Source of the DNA: Bacillota bacterium
GTDB taxonomy: Bacteria; Bacillota; Limnochordia; DTU087; JAAYGB01
DNA length: 64,000 nucleotides
Direction of reading: 5' to 3'
Assembly: GCA_012727955.1 (NCBI GenBank)
Contig: JAAYGB010000047.1
Location: 59,282-123,281 of the forward strand
Notes under the pieces: generated by a model
What the model saw: only the letters and a program-made list of their open reading frames with translations
The model's database searches: none
Told to the model about the DNA's origin: nothing
Made by a program: the position numbers and the translations under genes
Part shown: piece after piece, positions 45,140 through 54,181 of the stretch
How positions within the stretch are numbered: position 1 is the stretch's first letter
Layout: each line of letters begins with the position of its first letter

Positions 45140-46789
45140 TTACTCAAAGGTAATCCAGGGAAGCAGTGGTCCCCAATCGAAGTCTCGGCCCAAAATGGCC
45201 TCCAATTCCGCGGGACCGGCGATGGGCTGGGCCAAAAATACCTGGGTAGCCCGCTTCCGGCCCATTCCCGGCAGGGCCTCGAGTTGCGCCACACTGGCCC
45301 GATTGATGTTGAAGGGGGTAGGTAATGCGGTGATGGAGCGATATCCGTGATCAATTACCCGCACCGTGAGGATCTCCCCCAGGGCATATTCTCCGGGAAC
45401 TCCTACCAAGATGGGATAGCTGCCCAGTTGTCGACCGAAGCTGACCTTGCCCCGAACTTCCTCAATAATGACGCCCTCCAGGACTGTGCCCCAGGGAAAT
45501 ACCCGTTGGAGCATCGGGCGGTTAATCTCCTTGTTGATTTTGTCCTTGTAGGCTTGAAAGCGATGTTGGGGAACCTTGCTCCCCCGGTAGTTGCCATGGG
45601 GCAACACCTGGCGAATGTTAATACGTCGGACCATCAGGCCGGAATCCAGCAGTCGCAGGAGCCACTGGTAATTGAGCTCCATCGTTTCCTTGGTCTCCCC
45701 CAGCAGTCCGTGAATCAGATTAATCCCCGGTAGTAGTTTGGGGATGCCTCCTTCTCGCCATCCTCCAAATTCATTCATTAATCGCACTGCCTCGAAGGTT
45801 TCCTCCGGTGAGGTTTCTACCAAATTAGCCGCCAGAACCTTGGGATCCGCGGATTCCAAGCCAAAGGCAGCTACGTCTCCAGCGGTGTTGTAGGCGGCGA
45901 TGGTGGAGATGGCCTTAGCCGCTACATCGGGTTGCCGCATCAGCGTTGCTGGGTTGGCATTGTCCATGTGCAACAGCTTCAGTTCGGGAGCAGCTTCTCG
46001 CACCCCTTGATACAACTCCTCGATAGCACTGGCATTGATCAAGAGTTCCTTGCCCCTGCGATGGGCGTTATACAAGAACAGATCCGTTTGGCATCCTAGT
46101 CGGAAGTAGCGGTTGCCCAAGCGGTAGAGCTCCGCTACCTCGGCTACAATATCGGTAACGGGACGGGTGTAGTGAACTCTTTTCCTGGCTTCAGTACAAA
46201 AGGCACAGTTATGGGCCCGGGGACATCCCCGATAGGTTTCCAGTTCACAAACCACATAGGGGTAGTTAGGGTGTTTGGTGGTTAAGGCAGCACCCAGCAC
46301 TGCCCAGCGATTAATGGCGGAAGCCCACTGGTTCCCATCGGTGTCTATAGGGACACTGCCGCCGGTAAAGTGGGCGAAAATCGAGGTCGCGGCAATTTCG
46401 TCACACACTATGTCCGCTGAAGGCAGATCTTCGCCGGTAAGCACTATGGGTCCACCTAAGATCAGTGGGCCTGAGGTGGTCAGCTCCCTAATCTGGCCTA
46501 TCTCCCGGGAAGAAATTGGTCTGCCCCCCAGATAACGCCCCGGTACCGTGGCCCCAGCGATAATGATTACTTCATCCATCCTCCCGAGAATCTCCGCGGC
46601 CAGCTCCCAGTTGCTTCGTACCTGGTCGATGGTTCGGTAGAGAATCTGGTCCGGTGTCAATCCGGCATCCAGCAGGGCCCCGTAGACGTAGCGGATTTGT
46701 GGTGAAATATATGGCGGTACTCCCAAGCATGAGGGCTCATCAAGATAGCCATCGATGAGAGCAACCTGTCTTAGATTCGAATTTAGCAT
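45140..46789 (-). CDS. Radical SAM protein, COG1031-like, with C-terminal HhH domain
   Basis: A 549-residue radical SAM protein. The first part looks cobalamin-domain-like ('DEVIIIAGATVPGRYLGG', 'GPLILGGPI'). The cluster site 'RGCPRAHNCAFCTEARKRV' has C-x5-C-x2-C spacing, wider than the usual Cx3Cx2C but seen in this family. The C-terminus has a TRAM-like segment and a helix-hairpin-helix ('INRASVAQLEALPGMGRKRA'), which suggests nucleic-acid binding. ATG 46789 follows AAAGGTGG. Function is unknown; RNA modification is a fair guess. Confidence 0.88.
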   Translation of the reverse strand: MLNSNLRQVALIDGYLDEPSCLGVPPYISPQIRYVYGALLDAGLTPDQILYRTIDQVRSNWELAAEILGRMDEVIIIAGATVPGRYLGGRPISSREIGQIRELTTSGPLILGGPIVLTGEDLPSADIVCDEIAATSIFAHFTGGSVPIDTDGNQWASAINRWAVLGAALTTKHPNYPYVVCELETYRGCPRAHNCAFCTEARKRVHYTRPVTDIVAEVAELYRLGNRYFRLGCQTDLFLYNAHRRGKELLINASAIEELYQGVREAAPELKLLHMDNANPATLMRQPDVAAKAISTIAAYNTAGDVAAFGLESADPKVLAANLVETSPEETFEAVRLMNEFGGWREGGIPKLLPGINLIHGLLGETKETMELNYQWLLRLLDSGLMVRRINIRQVLPHGNYRGSKVPQHRFQAYKDKINKEINRPMLQRVFPWGTVLEGVIIEEVRGKVSFGRQLGSYPILVGVPGEYALGEILTVRVIDHGYRSITALPTPFNINRASVAQLEALPGMGRKRATQVFLAQPIAGPAELEAILGRDFDWGPLLPWITFE

Positions 46790-47096
46790 CGGTAAATCCA
46801 CCTTTAAGTAGGGTGATCAATCCTATCCCTACCCCAGTGTCGACAGGTTCATTCTGTCGTCGATCCCTTCTTGATGGGCTACTGCAGTTCCTGCCAAGGC
46901 TGAAGGACCAGTTTCCAGGAAAAAATAGAAAGCCAGAGAAGATAGATACAGAGTAAACAGAATTGTATCGGGAAGTGAGGAGATTATCTCAGTTCAAAGT
47001 TTCCTTAACTGAATGCAGTTCCTCCTTGGAAACCGCAGATAGCTTGAGTTGTAGTCGAGGTAGCCAATTAAACCAACTTTGTGGGAGGAGATAACG
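46790..47096. other. Divergent intergenic region without a recognised element
   Basis: About 300 bases lie between the radical SAM gene and the Gfo/Idh gene. Apart from ribosome sites at its two ends (AAAGGTGG and GGGAGGAG) I see no clear promoter, repeat or structured RNA. Confidence 0.5.
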
Positions 47097-48029
47097 TTGA
47101 CCAGACCGAGGATTGGCATTGTTGGATTGGGGAGTATGGGAGAAAAGCATGTCAAGACCTGTGTCGAGGACCGCACCGATATAGATGTCCTGGGATGTAC
47201 CGTGGGTCGACGACGGATGGAATATATGATGACTAAATGGGGGATTCCCGTTGTCCTCGATTACCGGGAACTGGTAGGGAAGATCGATGGGGTAATAGTG
47301 GCGGTGCCTACGGAACTTCATAGTGAAGTAGCCGGGTGGTTTTTGCGTCATCGCATCCCTGTATTGGTGGAAAAGCCCATCGCAGATACACTAGAGTCTG
47401 CTCGGGAGTTAGTGGAGCTGGCCCAGGAGCATGATACCCCCTTGCAGGTAGGGCATGTTGAACGGTTTAACCCTGCCTGGAGAGCCGCCCGTCGCTGGTG
47501 GCAGGATCAGGTATCGGGGCCACCGGATCGGATCGAGGCCCTTCGTTTAAGTCCTCCTCCCCAAAGGGATCTGGGCGTGGGAGTCATTCTGGATATGATG
47601 ATTCATGACCTGGACCTAATCCTCAGCATCCTGCCGGAGCAACCGGCCATCCCGTGGGTGGAAACCCTCACCCTCGATGAAAGCAAAGAAGAAGACTTGT
47701 GTATTGCTCGGCTGCAGTGGCCCGGTGCCGTCGCCTCCGTTACCGCTGCCCGCATCGCCTATCGACGGGTGCGTCAGTTAAAGGTCTCCCAGGGTTCCAT
47801 TACGATGAAAGTGGATCTCTTGGATCCCAGGGTTACCGTTACCCGGGACGGAGAATCCTGGGAGGAATTGGTGGTAGAATCAGGATGGCCCCTGGAGTAT
47901 CAGCTGGAGGAGTTTCTCCAGGTCATAGCGGGAGGTCCTTGCCAAGTCTCCGGTGCCGAGGCGCTGAAATCCCTGGAATTAGCCTATGCCATTACGGAGC
48001 AGGGAGCCAAGATCACTAAGGGGAATTAA
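47097..48029 (+). CDS. Gfo/Idh/MocA-family oxidoreductase
   Basis: A 310-residue NAD(P)-dependent dehydrogenase. The Rossmann motif 'IGIVGLGSMGEKHV' is followed by 'GVIVAVPTELHSEV', the catalytic-type 'PVLVEKPIADT' and 'DMMIHDLDLIL', with the His of this family. It probably acts on a nucleotide sugar or polyol. TTG 47097 is used because GGGAGGAG lies nine bases before it; an earlier in-frame start is unsupported. It heads a short unit with the radical SAM/SEC-C and hydrolase genes. Confidence 0.92.
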   Translation: MTRPRIGIVGLGSMGEKHVKTCVEDRTDIDVLGCTVGRRRMEYMMTKWGIPVVLDYRELVGKIDGVIVAVPTELHSEVAGWFLRHRIPVLVEKPIADTLESARELVELAQEHDTPLQVGHVERFNPAWRAARRWWQDQVSGPPDRIEALRLSPPPQRDLGVGVILDMMIHDLDLILSILPEQPAIPWVETLTLDESKEEDLCIARLQWPGAVASVTAARIAYRRVRQLKVSQGSITMKVDLLDPRVTVTRDGESWEELVVESGWPLEYQLEEFLQVIAGGPCQVSGAEALKSLELAYAITEQGAKITKGN

Positions 48030-48074
48030 TCCACTAGAGATCTTGGCCGGTGGCCTTGGGAAAGGGATGACAGA

Positions 48075-49325
48075 TTGCAGCTGAACCAACCGTTTCATAT
48101 CATGGTCAAGCCAATAGGGCCGGTATGTAATTTGGCCTGCGAATATTGTTTTTACCTGGGAAAGGAGGCGTTGTTTCCCCAGGTAGAGGATTTCCAGATG
48201 ACCGATGGGGTGTTGGCGGAATACGTCAAACAGTATATTACCAGCCAGCCGGGGCCCGTTGTTCCCTTTGCGTGGCAGGGGGGAGAGCCAACTTTATTGG
48301 GAATCGAGTTTTTCCAACGGGTCCTGGAACTGCAGGCCCGCTACTTACCCGCGGGATGGCAGGTAGAAAATGCCTTCCAGACCAACGGCATTTTGTTGGA
48401 CGAGGAATGGTGTCGCCTCTTTCGGGAACACAACTTTCTCGTAGGCTTAAGCGTTGACGGCCCGGCAGAGCTACACGATATCTACCGCAGGGACAAGGGC
48501 GGAAACCCCACTCACAGCCGTGTGCTTCGAAGTATGCACTTATTACAGGAACAGAGGGTCGACTTTAATGTTCTCTGCTCCGTCAACAACGTTAACTCCC
48601 AGCATCCGGAAAGGGTCTATAATTTTTTCCGGGACGAGGGGGTAGAGTTTGTTCAGTTTATTCCCATAGTCGAACATTTGGGTGGCGGTCAGGTGACCCA
48701 GCGCAGTGTAGAACCGAGACAGTGGGGAAGTTTCCTCATCGGTGTGTTTAATCGCTGGCTGCAGGATGGTGTAGGGAAGATATTCATTCAAACCTTTGAA
48801 GAGTGTGCCTCGGTCTGGGCTGGCTTTGGGCCTCGCCTGTGTGTCTTTACTGAGACCTGTGGGCGAGCGATGGCGATGGAACACAACGGTAATCTATACT
48901 CCTGTGACCACTTTGTCTTTCCGGAGTACAAACTGGGTAACATACTGGAGACACCGATGGCGCAGCTGGTGGAGTCAGAGTTTCAGCGTCGCTTCGGTAC
49001 CGACAAATCTGAGGCCCTGCCCCAGTACTGTCGGGACTGTGATGTTAGATTCATGTGTAATGGGGCCTGCCCCAAGGATCGATTTGCCGTTACTCCCACG
49101 GGAGAGCAGGGACTGAATTACCTCTGTGAGGGTTATAAACGGTTCTTTCACTATGTAGATCCCTATATGCGGACCTTGGCCCAGGCGATTCACGCCCGTA
49201 AGCGCCCGGAACAGATGCAGGAGGATCTATTGACTGTCCATAAACAAATATGGGATGTAGGCAGAAATGATCCTTGTCCCTGCGGCAGCGGGGCTAAATA
49301 CAAGCGGTGTTGTCTGAAAGACTAA
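48075..49325 (+). CDS. Anaerobic sulfatase-maturase-like radical SAM/SPASM enzyme with C-terminal SEC-C motif
   Basis: A 416-residue radical SAM protein. The cluster site CNLACEYCFYLGKE is near residue 18, followed by 'WQGGEPTLLG' and 'TNGILLDEEW'. The SPASM domain has 'CGRAMAMEHNGNLYSCDHFV' and 'YCRDCDVRFMCNGACPKDRF'. These match anSME enzymes, which make formylglycine in sulfatases. The C-terminus is a SEC-C zinc motif (GRNDPCPCGSGAKYKRCC), nearly identical to that of the protein at 1304. No sulfatase gene is in the window, so the client may be elsewhere. TTG 48075 is used. Confidence 0.93.
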   Translation: MQLNQPFHIMVKPIGPVCNLACEYCFYLGKEALFPQVEDFQMTDGVLAEYVKQYITSQPGPVVPFAWQGGEPTLLGIEFFQRVLELQARYLPAGWQVENAFQTNGILLDEEWCRLFREHNFLVGLSVDGPAELHDIYRRDKGGNPTHSRVLRSMHLLQEQRVDFNVLCSVNNVNSQHPERVYNFFRDEGVEFVQFIPIVEHLGGGQVTQRSVEPRQWGSFLIGVFNRWLQDGVGKIFIQTFEECASVWAGFGPRLCVFTETCGRAMAMEHNGNLYSCDHFVFPEYKLGNILETPMAQLVESEFQRRFGTDKSEALPQYCRDCDVRFMCNGACPKDRFAVTPTGEQGLNYLCEGYKRFFHYVDPYMRTLAQAIHARKRPEQMQEDLLTVHKQIWDVGRNDPCPCGSGAKYKRCCLKD

Positions 49326-49342
49326 TGGAGGGGGATGGTTGC

Positions 49343-50095
49343 ATGGAGAAACCAGTTGTGATAAAGAATTTGGGCCAGCAGATGGTGGGCATGCTTCACC
49401 TGCCGGAAGGGGAGGGTCCCTTCCCGGCTGTGGCTTTGTACCATGGGTTTACCGGGACCAAGGTGGAGCCCCATCGGATCTTTGTGAAAATGGCCCGCAG
49501 GCTTAATGCTCTAGGTATTGCGGCGGTGCGCTTTGATTTTCGGGGCTCGGGAGACAGTGAGGGCGATTTTGCCGATATGACCGTCAGTGGTGAAATTTCC
49601 GATGGGATCAAGATCCTGGACTATCTGACGGAATTAGAAGCAGTGGACAGCCAGCGTCTCGGGGTCTTGGGGCTGAGCATGGGAGGGGCGGTGGCAGCTT
49701 GTGTAGCGGGACGGGATGACCGGGTCAAGTCAGTGGCCCTGTGGTCTGCTGTTGCTGACTTTGCCCTCTTTGCCCAAAACAAGGAGGCCCTGGCCAAGGC
49801 CAAGGAGCAGGGGTATGCCGACGTTGGCGGCAACGTTCTCAACTATGAATTCTACGAGGACGCCAGCAAACACGATCCCGCAGCGGCCATTGCTAAGTTC
49901 GCCGGGCCGGTACTCATTGTTCATGGCAGCGAAGACCCGACGGTACCCGTATCCCATGCCGACATCTTTGAGCAGGCTATTTCCGGCCAGAAGGAGAAGG
50001 TCATTCTCCTGGGAGCGGATCATACCTACAACCGGCGGGATTGGGAAGAGGAAGTGCTGGAAAGAACCGCCCAATGGTTCCAAAGGACTCTCTAG
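49343..50095 (+). CDS. Alpha/beta hydrolase
   Basis: A 250-residue serine hydrolase with the nucleophile elbow 'GLSMGG', the acid in 'HGSEDPTVP' and the His in 'GADHTYN'. The oxyanion-site sequence 'LYHGFTGTKVEPHR' is near the N-terminus. It resembles feruloyl-esterase-like or acyl-esterase members. ATG 49343 follows GGAGGGGGAT. It begins 17 bases after the maturase-like gene and ends the three-gene unit at a terminator. Confidence 0.93.
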   Translation: MEKPVVIKNLGQQMVGMLHLPEGEGPFPAVALYHGFTGTKVEPHRIFVKMARRLNALGIAAVRFDFRGSGDSEGDFADMTVSGEISDGIKILDYLTELEAVDSQRLGVLGLSMGGAVAACVAGRDDRVKSVALWSAVADFALFAQNKEALAKAKEQGYADVGGNVLNYEFYEDASKHDPAAAIAKFAGPVLIVHGSEDPTVPVSHADIFEQAISGQKEKVILLGADHTYNRRDWEEEVLERTAQWFQRTL

Positions 50096-50103
50096 TCTCT
50101 GTG

Positions 50104-50131
50104 AAAAAAGCCCTGTATCAGGGCTTTTTTT
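50104..50131 (+). terminator. Terminator after the hydrolase gene
   Basis: AAAAAAGCCCTG pairs with CAGGGCTTTTTT, directly after the stop codon. Confidence 0.92.
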
Positions 50132-50138
50132 GTGAAGC

Positions 50139-50168
50139 AAAAACCCGCCCGGTCAACGGGCGGGTTTT
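50139..50168 (-). terminator. Terminator of the rnf operon
   Basis: AAAACCCGCCCG pairs with CGGGCGGGTTTT across a short loop, 16 bases past the rnfB stop. It also works in the plus direction. Confidence 0.9.
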
Positions 50169-50184
50169 ATTCAACCGACCAATC

Positions 50185-51009
50185 TTAGCTGGCAGCCTGG
50201 GTCTTCAGGTGAGCCAATCGGGCTTCAAACTCGATGGCCTTGGTGGGACACTTTTCGACACAGGCTCCGCAATCGATACATTTGTCATAATCCACGGCGG
50301 CTAGATTGTCGTTGACGGGAATGGCGTCCGCGGGACAAACTCGACTGCAGGCTCGGCAACCGATGCATCCTACGGTACAAACGGCACGCACATCTTTACC
50401 CTTGGCCAGAGACTTACACCGGACATGGACGGGTTTTTGGTCACTGACCAAGTCGATGATGCTGCGGGGACAGGCCTTGACACAGTTGCCGCACCCGGTG
50501 CAGGCCACGGGGTCCACCACCGGCAATCCGTTTTCTCCCATGTAGATCGCATCAAAGGGACAGGAGAAAACACAATCGCCAAGTCCCAGACAACCATACT
50601 CACAACCCTTGAAGCCACCGCCGAGAGCTTGAGCTGCACGGCAGGTTTGAACACCATTGTATTCTGCCCGAGTAAGGGCTTCCTGGTTCCCACCGTGGCA
50701 CTGTACCTGGGCAATCATGCGGTTAGCATCATTTGCTTCAACTCCAAGAATCTTGGCTAGCTGGGCTCGCTGCTCTGCACTGGCCACCGGACATCCCGTT
50801 ACATCGGCTTCTCCCTTGGCCAGAGCTTCGGCGAACTGCTGACAACCAGCTCGACCACAGCCACCACAGTTGGCCCCCGGAAGAGCCTCTACCAGCTGCT
50901 CTACCCTGGGATCAGTTTCGACGGCAAACTTCTTGGAAGCATAGGCTAGACCTAGGCCCAAAGCGCCCCCGAGCACCCCAGTGGTAATAATTGATGCAAT
51001 TATGCTCAT
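50185..51009 (-). CDS. rnfB: Rnf complex subunit B (ferredoxin-binding)
   Basis: A 274-residue iron-sulfur subunit. The N-terminal membrane anchor is followed by the cluster motif 'GANCGGCGRAGCQQFAEAL...GCP'. Several CX2CX2CX3C ferredoxin motifs follow (CTGCGNCVKACP, CIGCRACSRVCP, CIDCGACVEKCP). It accepts electrons from reduced ferredoxin. Last gene of rnfCDGEAB, the order typical of clostridial and acetogen operons. ATG 51009 follows AGGAGG. Confidence 0.97.
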   Translation of the reverse strand: MSIIASIITTGVLGGALGLGLAYASKKFAVETDPRVEQLVEALPGANCGGCGRAGCQQFAEALAKGEADVTGCPVASAEQRAQLAKILGVEANDANRMIAQVQCHGGNQEALTRAEYNGVQTCRAAQALGGGFKGCEYGCLGLGDCVFSCPFDAIYMGENGLPVVDPVACTGCGNCVKACPRSIIDLVSDQKPVHVRCKSLAKGKDVRAVCTVGCIGCRACSRVCPADAIPVNDNLAAVDYDKCIDCGACVEKCPTKAIEFEARLAHLKTQAAS

Positions 51010-51062
51010 TATCGGTCCTCCTTATGAGTCCGCGTATTTTCCCTTCAATATATTCTATCGAG

Positions 51063-51644
51063 TTACATGGCAATGAGTCCCGAGAAGCCTGCAAAGGCCA
51101 TGGACATGATACTGGCGATCAGCAGGGCAATCCCGGATCCCTCGAGAGCCTTAGGCACATCGGCAAAGCGCAATTCCGAGCGAATTCCCGCCATAATCAG
51201 CATCGCCAAGGTGAATCCTGCACCCGCTCCCAGACTAAAGACAACGGTTTGGATTAGGTTGTAGCCATTGGTCACTACCAAGATAGCCAGCCCCAAAATG
51301 GCGCAGTTGGTTGTGATCAATGGCAGGAAGATTCCTAGAGCCTGATATAAGGCCGGACTTGTCTTCTGCAGGAACATCTCTACCAATTGGACTAAGGCGG
51401 CAATCACCAGGATAAAGACCACGTTCTGCAAGAAGGGCAGATTAAAGGCATCGAGAATGAACCGCTGAATTAACCAGGTAGTGATACTGGCCATGGTCAT
51501 TACGAAGGTGGTAGCCATCCCCATACCCAATGCCGTGTCCGTATCCTTAGAAACCCCAAGGAAGGGGCAAATGCCCAAGAAACGAGACAATACAAAGTTA
51601 TTGACCAGGACGGAGCCGACGAACAACAATGCAAGTTCTCTCAC
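51063..51644 (-). CDS. rnfA: Rnf complex subunit A
   Basis: A 193-residue integral membrane protein with six helices, starting 'ELALLFVGSVLVNNFVLSRFLGICPFLG'. The conserved Cys of that segment holds the membrane [2Fe-2S] cluster shared with RnfE. GTG 51644 follows AAAGGAGGT. RnfA and RnfE form the membrane channel through which electrons cross and ions are pumped. Confidence 0.97.
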   Translation of the reverse strand: MRELALLFVGSVLVNNFVLSRFLGICPFLGVSKDTDTALGMGMATTFVMTMASITTWLIQRFILDAFNLPFLQNVVFILVIAALVQLVEMFLQKTSPALYQALGIFLPLITTNCAILGLAILVVTNGYNLIQTVVFSLGAGAGFTLAMLIMAGIRSELRFADVPKALEGSGIALLIASIMSMAFAGFSGLIAM

Positions 51645-51669
51645 CGCTAAACCTCCTTTACAATCGCTC

Positions 51670-52323
51670 CTACTGAGCTACAGTGGTACCAGATACAGCC
51701 TGCCTCTTTACCGCAGCGGTGCGGCGTTTCTCCAGGTAGGCAGTGAGCTGGTTCATTCCTCCGACCAAGATTCCCAGGGTTAAGAATCCGCCGGGAGGCA
51801 TCAGGAAGATGAGCCAGGGAGTAAATCCGGAACCAAAGAGAGAGACTCCAAAGATGGTACCCATACCCAAGATCTCTCGAATGCTACCGAGGAAGGTGAG
51901 GGCCCAGGTAAATCCAATCCCCATTCCTGCGGCATCGGCGATGGCCAAGTGCACAGGAGCCTTGTTGGCATAGGCTTCGGCCCGACCGAGAATGATACAG
52001 TTAACCACGATCAAGGGAATAAATAGTCCCAAGACCTGATGGATCTCTGGAGCATTGGCTGCCAAAACCATGTCAACAACGGTAACGAAGGTAGCGATAA
52101 TAACGGTATAGCAGGGAATCCGCACCTGACTGGGAATCACGTTCTTCAGCAAAGAAATCATCGCTGAGGAGCAGATCAACACAAAAGTCGTGGCCAATCC
52201 CATCGCCAACCCATTGGTGGCGCTGGTGGTAATGGCCAAGGTCGGGCACATTCCAATCAGCAAGCGGAAGGTGGGGTTCTCCTTCCACAGTCCCCGCAAT
52301 AGGTCGCTCCAAAATTTAAGCAT
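51670..52323 (-). CDS. rnfE: Rnf complex subunit E
   Basis: A 217-residue integral membrane protein homologous to RnfA. It shows 'LLIGMCPTLAITTSATNGLAMGLATTFVLI' in parts, with the conserved Cys near the N-terminus. It begins one base after the rnfG stop and is 25 bases from rnfA, so the operon is tightly coupled. Confidence 0.97.
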   Translation of the reverse strand: MLKFWSDLLRGLWKENPTFRLLIGMCPTLAITTSATNGLAMGLATTFVLICSSAMISLLKNVIPSQVRIPCYTVIIATFVTVVDMVLAANAPEIHQVLGLFIPLIVVNCIILGRAEAYANKAPVHLAIADAAGMGIGFTWALTFLGSIREILGMGTIFGVSLFGSGFTPWLIFLMPPGGFLTLGILVGGMNQLTAYLEKRRTAAVKRQAVSGTTVAQ

Positions 52324-52324
52324 A

Positions 52325-52891
52325 CTAATTCGCCTCCGTATCTACGCTAGCGATGGCTTCTCGAACAATCTTGATTACTGCGTCGGTCGAGACCGTCGCA
52401 CCGGTAATCCCATCGATATCGTTTCCGCTTACGAAGGGATCGTCGAGGGATTTACCGATAAACTGATTGCGGAATCCAGCATCGGCAATTCGAGCTCCCA
52501 GTCCCGGAGTTTCTGATTGCTCCAGCACTGTCAATCCCGTAATCACTCGGCTATTGGGATCAATACCGACCATCAGTCGAATCGGACCTTCAAATCCCTT
52601 GGTGGAGTGCAGAACTGCATAGCCCATGAGAGCTTTTCCTTCGTCAAAGACTGGGAACACCCTCATACCCTCGGGAAGGGCTTGCCCACCGGTACCGGCA
52701 GGCAGGGCATCTGAGGTCGATTCGGTGAAACTGATGCCGCCCGGGACGACGGCGATTACAGCATCTCTCATTTGCTCTAACTGGCGCTGTACCAAAATCG
52801 CTTCCGTCATTTGATGGAAATAAGCTAGGGAAGCACCGGAGATAATGCAAACTACTGCCAGAGTAATAACCAAAGACATGGAGTTACGCAC
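52325..52891 (-). CDS. rnfG: Rnf complex subunit G (covalent FMN)
   Basis: A 188-residue subunit with an N-terminal membrane helix and an FMN-binding domain. The covalent FMN site is 'DGITGATVSTDAV', where the Thr of GAT-type motif carries the flavin. 'LEQSETPGLGARI' is the other family signature. It overlaps rnfD by eight bases. Confidence 0.96.
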   Translation of the reverse strand: MRNSMSLVITLAVVCIISGASLAYFHQMTEAILVQRQLEQMRDAVIAVVPGGISFTESTSDALPAGTGGQALPEGMRVFPVFDEGKALMGYAVLHSTKGFEGPIRLMVGIDPNSRVITGLTVLEQSETPGLGARIADAGFRNQFIGKSLDDPFVSGNDIDGITGATVSTDAVIKIVREAIASVDTEAN

Positions 52892-54080
52892 GGGCTTTCA
52901 CCTCCCCAAAGAATTTGGGACGAGTAAATCTGTTGATCAGCGGAGTGAAGCCGTTCATTAACAGAATCGAGTATGAGACTCCTTCTGGATATCCTCCCCA
53001 GAGACGGATCACCATCAGGATTACACCACCACCGATGGCAAAGATCCAGCGGCCCTTGGTGGTCAGGGGAGTGGTTACCATATCGGTGGCCATAAAGAAG
53101 GCTCCCAACATCAAACCACCGGTCAAGAGATGAAAGAGTGGATCCTGCCCAAAGACCAGTGCAAAGACAATTACGGTACCTAGATAACCTACAGGAATTC
53201 TCCAGTCGATATAACCCTTGTAAATGAGGAAAAGTCCTCCCAAGAGAATAGCCAATGCCGATGTTTCGCCGAGACTACCGGGCATACGGCCAATGAACAT
53301 ATCCCATAGGCTGAGTTCATCCCTAATGGGTGTGCTGGAGGAGGCTGTAACTGCCGATCCGGAACTGACGCCATCCACGGTACCCGAGGTAGCTACATCC
53401 ATTGTTCCGGAACTGTAGCTGTCTACGGTACCGGAAGTGGCTACGTCCATTGTTCCAGAGCTGTAGCTGTCTACGGTGCCAGAAGTAGCTACATCCATTG
53501 TTCCGGAGCTGTAGCTGTCTACGGTACCAGAAGTGGCTGCATCCATTGTTCCAGAGCTGTAGCTATCAACGGTACTGGAAGCGGCTACGTCCACCTTGAG
53601 CGCTGCCAGGGGTGTTGCAGTGGACAGTCCATCGATGGGCGTGGTCCAGGCAGTCATTGCCATTGGAAAGGCTGCCAAGAGAAATACACGGCCAACAAGA
53701 GCGGGGTTAAAGGGGTTATGCCCCAGTCCACCGAAAATCTGCTTTCCAATCGCGATGGCAAAGACCGTGCCCGCTACAGCCATCCAGACCGGTAGGGAAG
53801 GCGGCAAGTTGAAGGCCAACAATACCCCGGTAACCAGGGCACTACCGTCCCAGATGGTGATTGGTTTCCTGCGGATCTTCTGAAAGACATACTCTGTAAC
53901 TAAAGCTGTGACGCTACAAGCAACAATGAGTAAAGCTGCTCGGAACCGAAAGAAGTAAATCGATGCCAAGGCTGCCGGTGCCATTGCCGCCAGCACGGTG
54001 TACATAATCCGGGGGATGGTCTCGCCGGAAGATATGTGGGGAGCTGGAGACAAGAGCAGCTTTGAGTCAGTGCGTTCCAT
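52884..54080 (-). CDS. rnfD: Rnf complex subunit D with an inserted tandem-repeat loop
   Basis: A 398-residue integral membrane subunit; about 320 would be normal. The covalent FMN site is 'DGLSTATPLAALK' (Thr ~156). Immediately after it lies an insertion of about 100 residues made of four exact-length 16-residue repeats (TVDSYSSGTMDVATSG) rich in Ser and Thr. The normal sequence resumes at 'LSLWDMFIGRMPGSLGETSAL'. The membrane segments on both sides are intact, so the enzyme is probably functional. ATG 54080 follows AAGGAGAGG. Confidence 0.96.
   Translation of the reverse strand: MERTDSKLLLSPAPHISSGETIPRIMYTVLAAMAPAALASIYFFRFRAALLIVACSVTALVTEYVFQKIRRKPITIWDGSALVTGVLLAFNLPPSLPVWMAVAGTVFAIAIGKQIFGGLGHNPFNPALVGRVFLLAAFPMAMTAWTTPIDGLSTATPLAALKVDVAASSTVDSYSSGTMDAATSGTVDSYSSGTMDVATSGTVDSYSSGTMDVATSGTVDSYSSGTMDVATSGTVDGVSSGSAVTASSSTPIRDELSLWDMFIGRMPGSLGETSALAILLGGLFLIYKGYIDWRIPVGYLGTVIVFALVFGQDPLFHLLTGGLMLGAFFMATDMVTTPLTTKGRWIFAIGGGVILMVIRLWGGYPEGVSYSILLMNGFTPLINRFTRPKFFGEVKARA
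53382..53573 (-). repeat. Four tandem 48-bp repeats inside rnfD
   Basis: Four consecutive 48-bp units encode 16 residues each. The peptide is nearly identical in all four, while the DNA differs mostly at third codon positions. Partial, degenerate units flank both ends (DVAASS before, TVDGVSSG after). The pattern suggests an older duplication kept by selection on the protein. Confidence 0.95.
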
Positions 54081-54181
54081 TCTGTCCCTCTCCTTACTGA
54101 AATATAGTCAAACAAGTTCAATCTAAGCTGGTGAAAAGGAATTACTGATGCCCGTTGACCCAGCTATCGGGTCTATCCCTG

